From: Quillaja saponaria
Taxonomy: Eukaryota; Streptophyta; Magnoliopsida; Fabales; Quillajaceae
DNA length: 64,000 bases
Direction of reading: 5' to 3'
NCBI GenBank assembly: GCA_029379385.1
Contig: CM055607.1
Span: forward strand, 9,052,001-9,116,000
The translations under genes were made by a program, and so were the position numbers. Shown here piece by piece: positions 43,309 to 54,047 of this stretch (position 1 is its first letter; the number at the start of each line of letters is the position of its first letter). The notes beneath the pieces are model-generated. The model did not search any database. It had not been told where the DNA came from and saw nothing but the letters and a program-made list of their open reading frames with translations.

Positions 43309-45024
43309 CAATGTTTTAAAAAGCGTTAGGCGCATCTAGGCAATAAGGGTTTATATTGCCTAGGCGCAAAGCGCAGGCGCACTTAAGTAAAAAAAATTAA
43401 AACATTCTTAAGAGAAGATATATATAATGATAATGGGAATGGGGGATTAAACTTATATATCACAAAAAAAATATTGTATTAAAAATTAAAAGTATTTAAA
43501 GCATATAGAATAACACGAGTCATTTCAAACTCCAAGTCAAGTTCAAACAATAAAGTAAACATAAAATTCAGATGCAAACATCTTTCAAAAAACAGTTCTT
43601 CCTTCCTACTTATAAGTTGCTCATTGTCTTATCCTCATCAATACTTGTAGGTCCAACATCACCTAAATTAGCATCATTAGAATTGTAACCTTCATCATCT
43701 TCTTCTAATAACTCCTTATGCTCATGTGTATGGTTCTTGGTAGTAGAACTTGAACCCATAAATGTCTTGACGTAGCTCTTGTGTGAGATCTTCCCTCGTC
43801 AGCACCCGAAGCTACACTAACATCAAGCCAAGTCAAGTAATCATCACTGTAAACAAAGATCATTTTGTTCTTCTTCAGTCCTCCCAATCAGCCACTCATT
43901 ACTCTCATCAATAGCTTTTAAAGATTTATGATCAATATTTTCACACAATTTGTATCTTTGCATCAAGGCTCTATTGTATTTGATATACACTAAATCACTC
44001 AATCTATCTTATGCAAGCCTATTCCTCTTTTTGCTATGAACCTACAAAAAGAATATACTAAGGTATATAACTAAATGCACTCAAGTTTAAGGTTTAATTA
44101 ACTATGAATTTAGGGTACTTCATTCTCAAAAACACTCCAATTTCGTTCACAGCCTGATGAGCTGCATGTCAAGCTAAGAACTTTTATAGCAAACTGCTGC
44201 AAATTTGGAGTTTCAGCCCCGAAAGACTTTCACCACCCTACTAGGCCTTTGTCTTTCTATGCCTAACAGCCATAGCACTCCCAAATAAACTCTCTGTATC
44301 AGAATTTTGGTACAATGGAAGCTTCCTCATAATCATATCCTGCATTTAAATGCTAGGTACCAACCTCTCAATACATTTGATTAAATCTCTATTAACCTCT
44401 CTGTCTCTCTCCATTGCAACTGGATCATTGTAATAGAATTCCGGATTCAAATAGTAACCAGCAGCGTGCAAAGGCCTATGAAGTTGACAATCCCACCTTT
44501 TATCAATAATTGAATAGATCGATTCATACTTATGCTTCTCATTATCATTAAAGGAGGCTGCAATAGCTTCTTTAGCTTGATCCATTGCCTCATAGATGTA
44601 CCCCATAGCTGGTTTCTTCTCACCATCGACTAATCGCAACACACGTACAAGAAGGAAACCTGCTTCAGTGGAGTCCTCCTGTGATTTGGTGGTCCTACTT
44701 CTGTCGTTGCTTCAAAGAGAGAGTTGCTGCTTTCTAATTTTTTAACCCTAGAATCTAGATATATATTTTTTTTTGGGGAAAGAAGTCTTGTGGTTTTTAT
44801 AAATAGAAGAACTTAAGGTCTGTATGGCTTTTGTAAATTATACATCATTATGATACAAACAAACACAGCCTTGAAAAAAGAAAAGAAAAGAGCTGAAACT
44901 GCTTAGGCAGCACCTAGGACGCCTAGCGCCTCACCTATCATTGCCTTGCCTAGACCAAGCAAGGCAATTTAGGTGCGCCTCGCCTGAGCCTAGGTGTGCC
45001 TAAGGCGCGCTTTTCACAACATTG
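43309..45024 (-). mobile_element. hAT transposon, 1.7 kb, decayed transposase, perfect 8-bp target duplication
   Basis: The ends are CAATGTTTTAAAAAGCG and, inverted, CAATGTTGTGAAAAGCG. The identical 8-mer ACCCCGCC flanks the element at 43301-43308 and 45025-45032. Subterminal DNA is rich in CCTAGGCGC-type motifs on both sides. On the minus strand the C-terminal half of a hAT transposase is readable: an open piece at 44642-44346 (RLVDGEKKPAMGYIYEAMDQ, HRPLHAAGYYLNPEFYYN), then across stops the dimerisation motif LSLTCSSSGCERNWSVFENE near 44195-44110, then NRLA, DLVYIKYNRAL and NEWLIGR. The N-terminal zinc finger and catalytic start are missing, so the element is an internally deleted relic. 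Confidence 0.9.
43700..44642 (-). pseudogene. hAT transposase C-terminal remnant
   Basis: This is the coding remnant within the transposon at 43309-45024. It is interrupted by several stops and shifts after residue LVPSI (44346). The hAT dimerisation block (SLTCSSSGCERNWSVF) is well preserved, and the final acidic tail DYLTWLDVSVASGADEG lies at about 43850-43790. It encodes nothing functional. Confidence 0.8.
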
Positions 45025-45032
45025 ACCCCGCC

Positions 45033-46365
45033 CCCACCACCACCCCTCTTACAAACGACCATAGCATATGATAAATTATCTGCAAGTTAGAACTCATGAA
45101 TACTCCTTCTTCCATATTAACAGTATAATGAAGGCATTAGTCTTCTAGTTGCAAACAACCTCACTGGAAAAACTACATTCAGCAATTCCTCTACATCAAG
45201 AGCAGGCTCTGATGAAAACAAGGATTCAATTTCTCTACATCAAGATATAATGATATCTTACCATGCTCTATCGTCTCGCCAGACATGAAATCAATTCATG
45301 AACAAAATCCCATCCAAAAGATTCTCAACTTCTTTTCTTTTCTTTTTTCAAGAGCAATAATTGGTTGAGTTTACAAGAAGGAAATACAATAAAACCTATT
45401 TTATGTTTTGCCTTTTAACCTATGCAATTCCAACATGCACATTTTTTGGACCTAGAATTCTACTAAAATATAACTTGATGGGGAGAGAGGGGGTGGAAGG
45501 GGGGGGGGGGGGGAGGAGGGGAGGGAAGACAAAAGAGCATTCAACCCACTTCCAATTAAATAAAATAAACAGAAATAGTTTCATAATCATTTCCTTTCTC
45601 GCTTACAAAAATCTTTCAGCATTTTCTCTTCAACTAATACAGTCTTAACTCTTAACAACAATCATTGTTTCTCCCTTTTATTAGATACCCTTTTCAACAT
45701 ATTTGGTTTTATATTCCAGTTGGGAAAGAAAGAAAAATGAAAAATGAAAAATGAAAAGAGGGAGTAGCATTCCAACTACTACGAATTTCACAAGAAGAAA
45801 AAAATTGTTGACATGGCATGTTAATAAAGGGAAAGCAAATAAAACATTACATATATATATATATATATATATATCTAAAAGTTTTTTTTTTCCCCTGCAT
45901 ATGACAATCACTTGGAAGATACAACAAAAATTAAAACAGTATTCATCTGTGCATGCACTCCATTAGCTTCTATTGATTAGATTATTGAAGGACATTTAAC
46001 AATAAAATGTCTAACAAGATCGGAAAGCAGTTTAACATTGTGACGAAAAGATGCAGTCACCAATAAAATATCATTCATATCAGATATGAAAACTAACAGT
46101 GGAAAATAGGATAGTAGGCTCGTTCTACAAACCATACTGGAAGAGATCATATAAGGTACCTTACAATTTCTTCCCTAATGCATAACTTAATCAGCTAGCA
46201 GGGCTAGGGAACTTAAAGAAATCAAACTTCAGTAAGGGCAAGCACAGTAGAATAATACAAGTTTAAATTTAGAAACCAGACAAAGGGGTCTAACTGTCTA
46301 CATGAAGAGCTTATCACCTGTTTTGTGTGCTTCATGGAAATGAAATATAATAGATTATCTCAAAA
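45033..46365. other. Intergenic DNA with simple repeats
   Basis: A G-rich run (about 45480-45528, including an unbroken run of more than ten G) and an AT dinucleotide array (about 45850-45873) are the only structures. No gene is seen. Confidence 0.55.
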
Positions 46366-46369
46366 AGAA

Positions 46370-46510
46370 GCAGCCCTGCCTTAGGATTCTCATGTTGTTC
46401 TAGTAGAGTTCGGAAAAATTTCTTGACTATTGATAGCATTAGAAAGGCAATCTTCATCTTCCAATTTCGACAGCAACAGCATTGCTTCAATATGGAGCAA
46501 TGGCGTGTTA
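46370..46510 (-). pseudogene. Degenerate PPR C-terminal fragment after PPR-2
   Basis: AGAAGCAGCCCTGCCTTAGG, GATAGCATTAGAAAGGCAAT and CAACAGCATTGCTTCAAT correspond to the tail repeats of the adjacent gene (46521-48200), shortened and without a frame. It mirrors the fragment downstream of PPR-1. Confidence 0.6.
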
Positions 46511-46520
46511 CCTAGTTATA

Positions 46521-48200
46521 TCATTTTCCTAGACCTCTATCAATCATCTCATGATGAAGCTGCTCTGCTTGGTAAATTTGATTTTTTTCTTGAAGAGCTC
46601 GGATGATTATCTTGTAAGTTACAGCATCAGGGGGGCAATCATTGTCTTTCATTTTTGCAAGCAATGCCAATGCTTCATCAAAGAAGCCCTCTTTACAGAG
46701 CCCATTTATCATGATGGTATAAGTCAATACATTAGGATGACAGCCTTTGGTGAAAAGCATCTGGAAAATTTCCTGTGCAGCCTTGAGTTCACCAGCTTTG
46801 CACAGACCATCAATTAGTATACTGTATGTGAATATATCAGGTGTTAACCCTATATCAACAATTGTTTGAAATAAGGCCGTTGCATTGTCCAAGTGCTGAC
46901 TTCTGCACATTGCATTCAACAGGACATTGTAAGTAATCAAGGTAGGATCACTGCCAGTAGGCTGCATAGCATCAAAAAGCTCTTCTGCATCAGAAGTTCT
47001 CCCAGATTTGCCCAAGCCATCAATAAGAGATGTGAGAATCACCGTGTCTGCAACCAAATTTTCGTGCTGCATTGCTTTGAAGAGATTAATGGCTATGTGT
47101 ATCCTTTCAATATTGCAGTATCCATTAATCAAGATGCTATAACTAAAAATGTCAGGTGTAATGCCCCTTTTAACCATCATATCAAATATTTCCCGAGCCT
47201 TGTCAACTTTACTGTTCAAACAATATCCATACATTAAGGCATTGCGGGTGACAATATCGGGTGTGATACCTCTTTTAATCATCATATTAATTACAACTTG
47301 AGCTTCTAAAACCATTCCTTCTTTACATAATGAATCTATCAACACATTAAAGGTAATAACATCTGGGTTGATAGTTTTTCCGGACATGTCATTCAGCAAT
47401 TGTATAGCTTTCTTCCATCGGCCCACATTGCAGAAGCCTTGAACTAGAGACGTAATAGTAACAACAGTGTATGGAATTCCCATGACAATCATTTCAGCAA
47501 GGAATTTAAGTGCCTCAATTATATGCCCTTCTTTGCATAACCTGTCAATGATCATGTTGTACATCAGTAAATCAGGTTTAAGTGCATGTTCTTCAATCGT
47601 TCTGAGCAATCCAATGGCAAGACCCACATTTCCTGTTTTACATAGCCCATTGACTATGGTACCATAAGCAACTTCATTGAATTTGTACCCCTTTTCTACT
47701 GCGCTGTTATGAAACTCCAGTGCTTTACAAATCCTATTGTTAATACAGAGCCCCTTGATGAGGGTGGTCAGTGTTATTTTATCTGGTCCATAACCAATCT
47801 TCATGATCTTCCCTAATATAGAGAAACCAAAATCTACTTGATGTAGATGGCAGTAACAATTTATTAGGATGTTCAACGTACATGTTGAAGGTGAGATTCC
47901 CACGAACTCCATCTGTCTATAAAGAGAAATCGCAGTTGGGTAATGTTTCATCCTCGCAATCGTTCCTAAAATCTTGTTGAAGTATGCTATAGGCGGAGGA
48001 GAACGCTTATGAACTATTTGATTAAATGCGGCTAAAGCATCATCTAAGTTACTGAACCCAAAACTTTTATTAACGTTTGGATATTCACAATGACTATAGA
48101 ACCTCACGTTTTCAGCAAATGGGGAACAAAAATGAAAGGCAAATTTTGTAAATAAGCAAGGAAATTTCGGGGTCGCATACCTTACAGCAAATATCGTCAT
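46521..48200 (-). CDS. P-class PPR protein, restorer-of-fertility-like, intact (PPR-2)
   Basis: A single-exon 559-residue protein of tandem 35-residue PPR units, an RNA-binding protein normally sent to mitochondria or plastids. The N-terminus MTIFAVRYATPKFPCLFTKF is basic, hydrophobic and poor in acids, fitting a targeting peptide. About 13-14 units follow from near residue 75, for example VTYTIMINGLCKEGFFDEAL-type repeats (ITYNVLLNAMCRSQHLDNA, IFTYSILIDGLCKAGELKAA). There is no DYW or E extension after the final unit, which is typical of P-class, and the unit style (NxLINGLCK) resembles RFL proteins. It is a tandem paralogue of PPR-1, about 6.5 kb away in the same orientation. The start is the first ATG of the open frame. 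The RNA target is unknown. Confidence 0.9.
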   Translation of the reverse strand: MTIFAVRYATPKFPCLFTKFAFHFCSPFAENVRFYSHCEYPNVNKSFGFSNLDDALAAFNQIVHKRSPPPIAYFNKILGTIARMKHYPTAISLYRQMEFVGISPSTCTLNILINCYCHLHQVDFGFSILGKIMKIGYGPDKITLTTLIKGLCINNRICKALEFHNSAVEKGYKFNEVAYGTIVNGLCKTGNVGLAIGLLRTIEEHALKPDLLMYNMIIDRLCKEGHIIEALKFLAEMIVMGIPYTVVTITSLVQGFCNVGRWKKAIQLLNDMSGKTINPDVITFNVLIDSLCKEGMVLEAQVVINMMIKRGITPDIVTRNALMYGYCLNSKVDKAREIFDMMVKRGITPDIFSYSILINGYCNIERIHIAINLFKAMQHENLVADTVILTSLIDGLGKSGRTSDAEELFDAMQPTGSDPTLITYNVLLNAMCRSQHLDNATALFQTIVDIGLTPDIFTYSILIDGLCKAGELKAAQEIFQMLFTKGCHPNVLTYTIMINGLCKEGFFDEALALLAKMKDNDCPPDAVTYKIIIRALQEKNQIYQAEQLHHEMIDRGLGK

Positions 48201-51200
48201 AAACCCCCAACGTTCAAGAAGACTGTATTATGGATCAAAATCAAATGGGACTGGTTACTACTGTTTGGGTTATTGGCGTTCATGAAGTAGGGGATGCTGC
48301 TTACAGGAGAGGCTGTGTATGCTGAAGAGATTGACAATTGAGATGGCTGTGGATATTGGGGGAGGGATGCCAATGTGGAAAGCGAAGTTAGAAGCCATTA
48401 GTGAAGGTCTGGTTATCTGAACCATGTCCCTTTTGAGTCATGAAAATAAATTCGAAACTTGTATGATGGAACAGAATTCATGCTTGAGAAGGAGAGTTTA
48501 CAGTTTACAACGCTGGCAAAGTAGGAGGCATTGAAGACAACCGGGGGTGCCCACGTTTGCTGAACCTGTAGGATCACAGTCTCAGGATAGGATGCGTGTC
48601 TGAAAAATAATATTAGGCCGCTTCTCGGACGGATAGGATGTTGGCCGCTGCATGTCACGACTTGCGTTTGCTAGCTAGCAACCCAGGCTGCATAATCGAA
48701 GGGTGCCTAAAATAAAGTTTGATATTTATCTTTTATGCTCTATAGATGTGAATATTTAACTTGTCTACATAAAAAAATTATAATATATCTTGACTTCACT
48801 CTTCAAATTCAAAGAAATAAAAAAAGAAAAATAAAAAGTAGAATTTTGAAGGATTTGGAGGGGGATATAATGACTCAATTTCTCCCTCCTTTAGAAACAA
48901 AACTTTGAAACCAACAATTTGGTACCCTTCTCTCTTGTCTACTTTGGAGTTTGGTCTTCTCCATTCCTCATTCATCCAAATGAGCCCTTAAGGATTAGGT
49001 GGTATTGGGCCAGTGCAATTTAACTATTCCACTTCTTAATTGGACTAATTTTTTATTTTTTTTTACTATTCTAAAATTTTGAATCTAGCCAACTAGCTAT
49101 CCCGATTAGAGAATGTAAAATTTTAGGCTCGAACAGTAACAATATCCCCAATTATATATTCTAAAATGTAGGTTAAGCCATTTTATGTGATGGCTCTCCA
49201 TTATATACTCTTTTTCATTTTGCTACGTGCTGATTGCTGACCCTGCACCAAGGAATAGCCCCAATTGAGGATCGAGCTCCATGATAGTAAGGAATCCAAT
49301 TTCAAATTAGAGACTAGGCAATTCTAGAATGGAACTCAATATATGTCAGGATTTTGACATTTTACTTCATATATAAACTTAATTTCTATTATTATTATTT
49401 TCCTTAAAAAGTAAAACTTAATTGTTTAAATCTCGATCTTTAAGACGAAGACTAATTTTGTCTTTTCAATAAAAAAAATAGGTGAATGAAAAGCCAAATT
49501 GAAACCTCTAAGTTTAGTATCTCCTTCTTAACCAATTGAACTAAGATATTATCATCTCATATTAATTATTACATTTATATCTTATACGACAAGTGTTCGG
49601 TGAGTTTAGAAACCGTTTTTATGTCATGATATAGTTTTTGTTCATTCAAAAAATTACATTTTTTGCATTGATCAGGATCTCTGTAAATTGGGAGGGTATA
49701 GAATCCGATTTCAATTTATAGATGAGGCAATTATAGATGCAACTCGATATACACCAAATTATTCACTTTATACTATACTTAATTTTTTACCTCGGTTGCC
49801 ACGCCTTATGTGTCGCGAAATCTAAGTTCCTCCTCAAGATGATATGATCTAGGGCGATAAGCTAATTTCTACAAGGTGAGTTGAATTTCTCTCATACTTT
49901 GATAGAATTTAATTCGAAAAGATTATATTTATGATTGAGTGAGAAATGATCATATATTTGTGTTTGAATTGGGAAACCTTTGCAACTAATTGATTATGGA
50001 TCTCATAATTTCTTAGGATATTCCGATTTTTTTGCGTTTTTCCGTCATACTCTTGGACTAACTTTTCTTTAATACAAAATTAATTTCCCCTAAACAATCT
50101 TTTTCCCTGCAAATTATACAAAAAGAAGCAATCTTGACTATCTTTGTTCAAAATTTTGTAATTGTTCACCATTCTTGTTAATTTCCGTATGCTGTAGTTA
50201 TTGAGATAGATCATTGACTGATAAACTGCCTTGATGGTGCTTTACTTGTAAATTATACCATTTTGGACAAAATTTTTCGAGCAAGATTTTTCTTAGCTTA
50301 TTTACTGTTTTGATTATTTAAAATTGCATTACTTTTTAATTTGGTCCTCCAAAATTTTTTTCACTCAATTTTAATTCTTCAAGACTCAATTTTTTTAATT
50401 AAGTTCTATTTTTCTATTTACATATCATTAATTAATGGAATAACTGTACTTAATATAATGATATGACATGTTTAAGTTGTTCTTGTATCTTACAACAAAA
50501 AATTTGGGTCATTTTATCTTTAATTTATAAACAACATAAAATTTTTATATTTGATCTGAATTTTAGAAGTTCTTTATCAAATAAAAAATATATTTGAATG
50601 AGATGATTTTTTTGTTAATGTATGTTTGATCTTGTTCCTCTAGATATTGGATGGCACATATATGAAAAAAAATAACATCACAATAATTGTGGACGAATAT
50701 GCTGCTTGTACAAGCCTTTTTCTTTCTTCCTAAATAAAATCTTAACTCTATTGATAGAACTCACAAACTTCTCTATACATTGTTTTCCACAAGCATTCAG
50801 CATTGATGTGAGAAATTCAATATTTTGCATGACCAACTTCATCATGATTTGAAAATTTCACTATTGATTTTCTCATCAACAATCAAGTATGAAGCTTTTG
50901 GTATTTATAAACTTTGGAAATACTAAATTTAATCTTCAAAATTTATTGGTTGGTTTCTAAGAGAATTCTCTTCCAGCTTCTTTCCAAAGGCAAAATGAGC
51001 ACTACTCTCTGTTTCAGACAAAAAAAAGAGAAAGAAAAAAAGAATCCAATATGTTAGTGCATAGAATAATTAATTTGATGTGCTATTTCATTGTTGCACA
51101 ATGAAGTAAAACTTTGTTTACATAGTTAATTACCAAGTCTCTTATTTTGGTGCATCAAAAAGAAAAAGAATGTAAAAGACTACCTAACAAAGCCTACAGT

Positions 51201-52082
51201 ATCATATCAGCCAAGGGAGCTGGAGAAAAAAATACAAATAATCTATTTTCTAATTTATATACTTGTATTAATTTAGTGCAGGATTATAGTTTTGACTGCA
51301 GCTTTTTAGTACTGCAACAGCTTTGTATGTAATATGTTTTCCTGATTATATACATTTTTTACTATCCCTGCAAACTTCTCCAAAAGTAGTTTTAATTGTC
51401 TGTAGTAGATGTGTAAAAGACATACAATTTTAATGTACGTATAAGTAGAGTTTTTCTATATGCTAAATGTGATGGAAGAACTGGATAAACACAATATTGA
51501 AATCTATTTTATCCCCATAACATCCCTAGAATCCATTCCATAGACAGATTAAAAAGTGTGCTTTATATATAAAACCATGTTCTTATCACTTGACCCTAGT
51601 TTTCTCCTGTTTATACACACAGTGTGCTTTATATATGCTGACATACTAACATTTTAGAGCTTTTAGGTTCAAATTCTACCAAGACAAGGAATGGAATTTA
51701 TGGCAAAGCAGACGGTTGTAGCTCCCTGCTATTATAGTCAGAGACTAATGAATCTCTTTTGTGAAACACTGAATATATTGCATACATATCACATATAAGT
51801 GGCAACGCTTCAGTCTTCAAGTTAAATCACATTCATGAAAAAAAAACTAAGCCAAACATAGAAGCTAATGTATTTTATTTATATTTATAAAAGGGCTCAC
51901 TTATATATAGGGTTTTTGAAAAGGCTGGCGCCTGGCGCAGTCATTTTCTCCAATATGACTAGCTAGCTAGCTAAGACTTAAGAGAAACACAGACCCACAC
52001 ACAGCCTTTTCATAATAAACAGCAACATCCCACAAAGACTTACACATACTCTTTTATAGGATTGAAGCTGAAATATATATAT

Positions 52083-52114
<32 letters not shown>

Positions 52115-52153
52115 ACTGCTTGATCCTTTCTTCTATGTTCTGCATCTGATCAC
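48201..52153. other. Long intergenic region upstream of PPR-2 and downstream of MFT
   Basis: No supported gene. Two degenerate direct repeats are noticeable: GGAATCCAATTTCAAATTAG (about 49290) with GAATCCGATTTCAATTTATA (about 49702), each followed by GAGGCAATT or ACTAGGCAATT text. They may be transposon remains. A GA/CT-rich and TA-rich microsatellite lies at about 52080-52115. An 81-codon frame near 48413-48658 has no recognisable similarity. Confidence 0.5.
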
Positions 52154-53844
52154 TCAACGCCTTCTGATAACAGGTTCCCTCTGAGAGTTGAAGAAAACAG
52201 TGGCCACAGGAAGGCCCAGGTTAAGCTGCCCTGAGAAAAACCGAGTATTAAAATTTGCACGACAGGGTGGCTGGTTGACAAAACCCAGAGGTGTCTTCTG
52301 CTCAAAGAGGACTAAGATGAAGCGATGGATCCCAAGTGGTGGCCGCGGACACATGTATGGAAGAATCTCCTTTCCTACAAGCAACACAGTTCCAGCATAC
52401 AGATTAAGTCACCAGTAAAATATATTTAAACCTTCACGATCTATCTATCTAAATTTTTGCTTCATTCTAGCATTTTGACAAACAGTTCACATGCACAAAC
52501 ACAAGAAATGGAGCATTGAGTCGCCAAGTGGGGGTTCGTTTGCCACGTGGCACTGATCTACTGTAACACTTGTCGACCTAACATGTGACATGTATAGAAG
52601 CAGCTTGGTTATTGAGGCAAACACGTGTTACCTGAAAGCCTGCATGCAATGGAGAAAGAAAGCCAAACAAAACAAAAGGAAAACAGAGGAAGATGAAGAT
52701 AAAAAAAAAAATAAGCAAGAGGAAGAATTCTAGAAATTAATTTGAGGTGAGTTAAAAAAAATATATATATATATTATTTTCTCTATTTTGTGCCACAAGG
52801 TGAGAGATCAACATTTAGGACACGAGGATAGGGAAACAAATTTAGTTCAAATTTTATCATAGTAGGCTGACACAGATGTGAAGGTTTTATTTGGTATAGA
52901 AGGAAATGGGCGCGCTGCACACCATGGATGCGATGTAGCCCTGAAATTGATGTTGTGAGCTCTGAGAAAAGAAAAAAGATTTAAAACATACGAAGCCAAA
53001 GACATGCATGTGTTTTGTGTAATTTCTTTGTCTGAAAAATATAGCTCGGTAGCAAACCTCAGATTTCTTATATGCATGCATGAGCATTGGAAAATTATAT
53101 TATTTTTTATGGTGCACTGCAAGCAAGAAGCCAATAAATGAAAAAAATCTTGATGAATGCATGCATGGATAGAGTCAATCCAGCTTCTGTTTTCATTATG
53201 AAATGAAACTTTTAATTAATTAATAGTACTCTTTTCCACCAAACAAGGAATTTTTTTAATTTAGAATACCAAAAAACGACTATAAATTAAATTACCTCTG
53301 ATTGGGTTTGTCCCACCCGGAATGTCCACCACTATCCTGAAAACATGAAGAGAAAATTATATGAAAGCTTTTTAATAAACACACACACACACATAAAAAG
53401 GATAAAATCATAAAAAGATATACTAACCAGTGTACATATTCACGCATGCTGGGCTCGCTCGGACTCGGCGCATCAGGATCAGTCATAACCTGCACATATA
53501 ACCCTACAATCTTGTCAACTAAAAAGAGGAAAAAGAAGAAGAAAGTTCTTACATGCATGCATATGGATGATCAAGCTGCACCTTAATTCACACTACGTTT
53601 ACAACAAACAGACACAGAAAAACTGAGAGACAGATAAATCAGAGGTTACCAGAGTGTAGAGGTTGTCCATTTTTCCAGTCAAGTTAACCTTTGGAGGGTT
53701 AATAGTAAGTGAGGGCTTGATGTTACAGCCATTAGTGACATGTTTGGAGCCAAAGTTCACTGACATGCCAACACTGGGAACAAACATGTCGATGACATCT
53801 CCGATCACATGTCCGACAACAAGAGGATCAACGGAGGAGGCCAT
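52154..53844 (-). CDS. MFT: MOTHER OF FT AND TFL1 (PEBP family)
   Basis: A PEBP-fold regulator; MFT controls seed germination and dormancy in ABA/GA signalling (family knowledge). Four exons of the canonical pattern: 53844-53650 (195), 53489-53428 (62), 53336-53296 (41), 52374-52154 (221), giving 172 residues. The start [20 protein letters not shown] matches MFT, not FT or TFL1. Ligand-pocket motifs [10 protein letters not shown] and GIHR are present, and the end reads [19 protein letters not shown]. At the residue that separates FT (Tyr) from TFL1 (His) this protein has Tyr83 in MREYVHW, where MFT proteins usually have Trp. An upstream in-frame ATG at 53892 would add 16 hydrophobic residues; I chose 53844 by homology. 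The large intron between exons 3 and 4 is about 920 bp and carries G-box and RY motifs. Reading frame and splice sites are clean. Confidence 0.93.
52541..52552. promoter_or_regulatory. Palindromic G-box/ABRE in MFT intron 3
   Basis: TGCCACGTGGCA is a perfect 12-bp palindrome around CACGTG, the core bound by bZIP factors of the ABI5 class. The location in the large MFT intron is seen; activity is inferred. Confidence 0.45.
52620..52629. promoter_or_regulatory. Second G-box palindrome in MFT intron 3
   Basis: AACACGTGTT is a perfect 10-bp palindrome with the CACGTG core, 79 bases from the first one. An RY-type palindrome TGCATGCA follows at 52641-52648. Confidence 0.45.
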
Positions 53845-53965
53845 GAGGAACGTAACAGTGAAAATGTGCAGAAACAGAGAAACTGGTAGCATAAAGGAAG
53901 AGGAAGAAAAAGAACAACTCTGGACTCTAGTGTTTTGTGGTTTTCAAATGGTTAGAGAAGTAGGG

Positions 53966-53973
53966 TTTATATA
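53966..53973 (-). promoter_or_regulatory. MFT TATA box
   Basis: TATATAAA on the minus strand, 122-129 bases upstream of the chosen start codon. It places transcription start near 53936-53941. The pyrimidine-rich leader that follows has its first ATG at 53892. Confidence 0.6.
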
Positions 53974-54037
53974 GCAGTTTTAATTGTCAAAAATGGGGCC
54001 CACATGGACCCCAATTGTATAATGATGTAATATACAG

Positions 54038-54047
54038 TGCATGCACA
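54038..54047. promoter_or_regulatory. RY (CATGCA) palindrome in the MFT promoter
   Basis: GTGCATGCAC is a perfect palindrome holding the RY core read by B3 factors of the ABI3/FUS3/LEC2 group. It lies about 65 bases upstream of the TATA box. Regulation by ABI3 is known for Arabidopsis MFT; here it is inferred. Confidence 0.5.

Noticed and set aside
45481..45530. G-rich run as a functional G-quadruplex or regulatory site
   Set aside because: It is a simple low-complexity run in intergenic DNA with no gene nearby that it would obviously control. Run length is also error-prone in assemblies.
48283..48420. Plus-strand text LTGEAVYAEEI, reminiscent of xanthine dehydrogenase or aldehyde oxidase
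   Set aside because: Only about eleven residues match, followed at once by stops, and no second motif is nearby. Chance similarity cannot be excluded.
48413..48658. 81-codon minus-strand frame upstream of PPR-2
   Set aside because: No recognisable family, no repeat structure, and no splice partner. Its length is within chance expectation.
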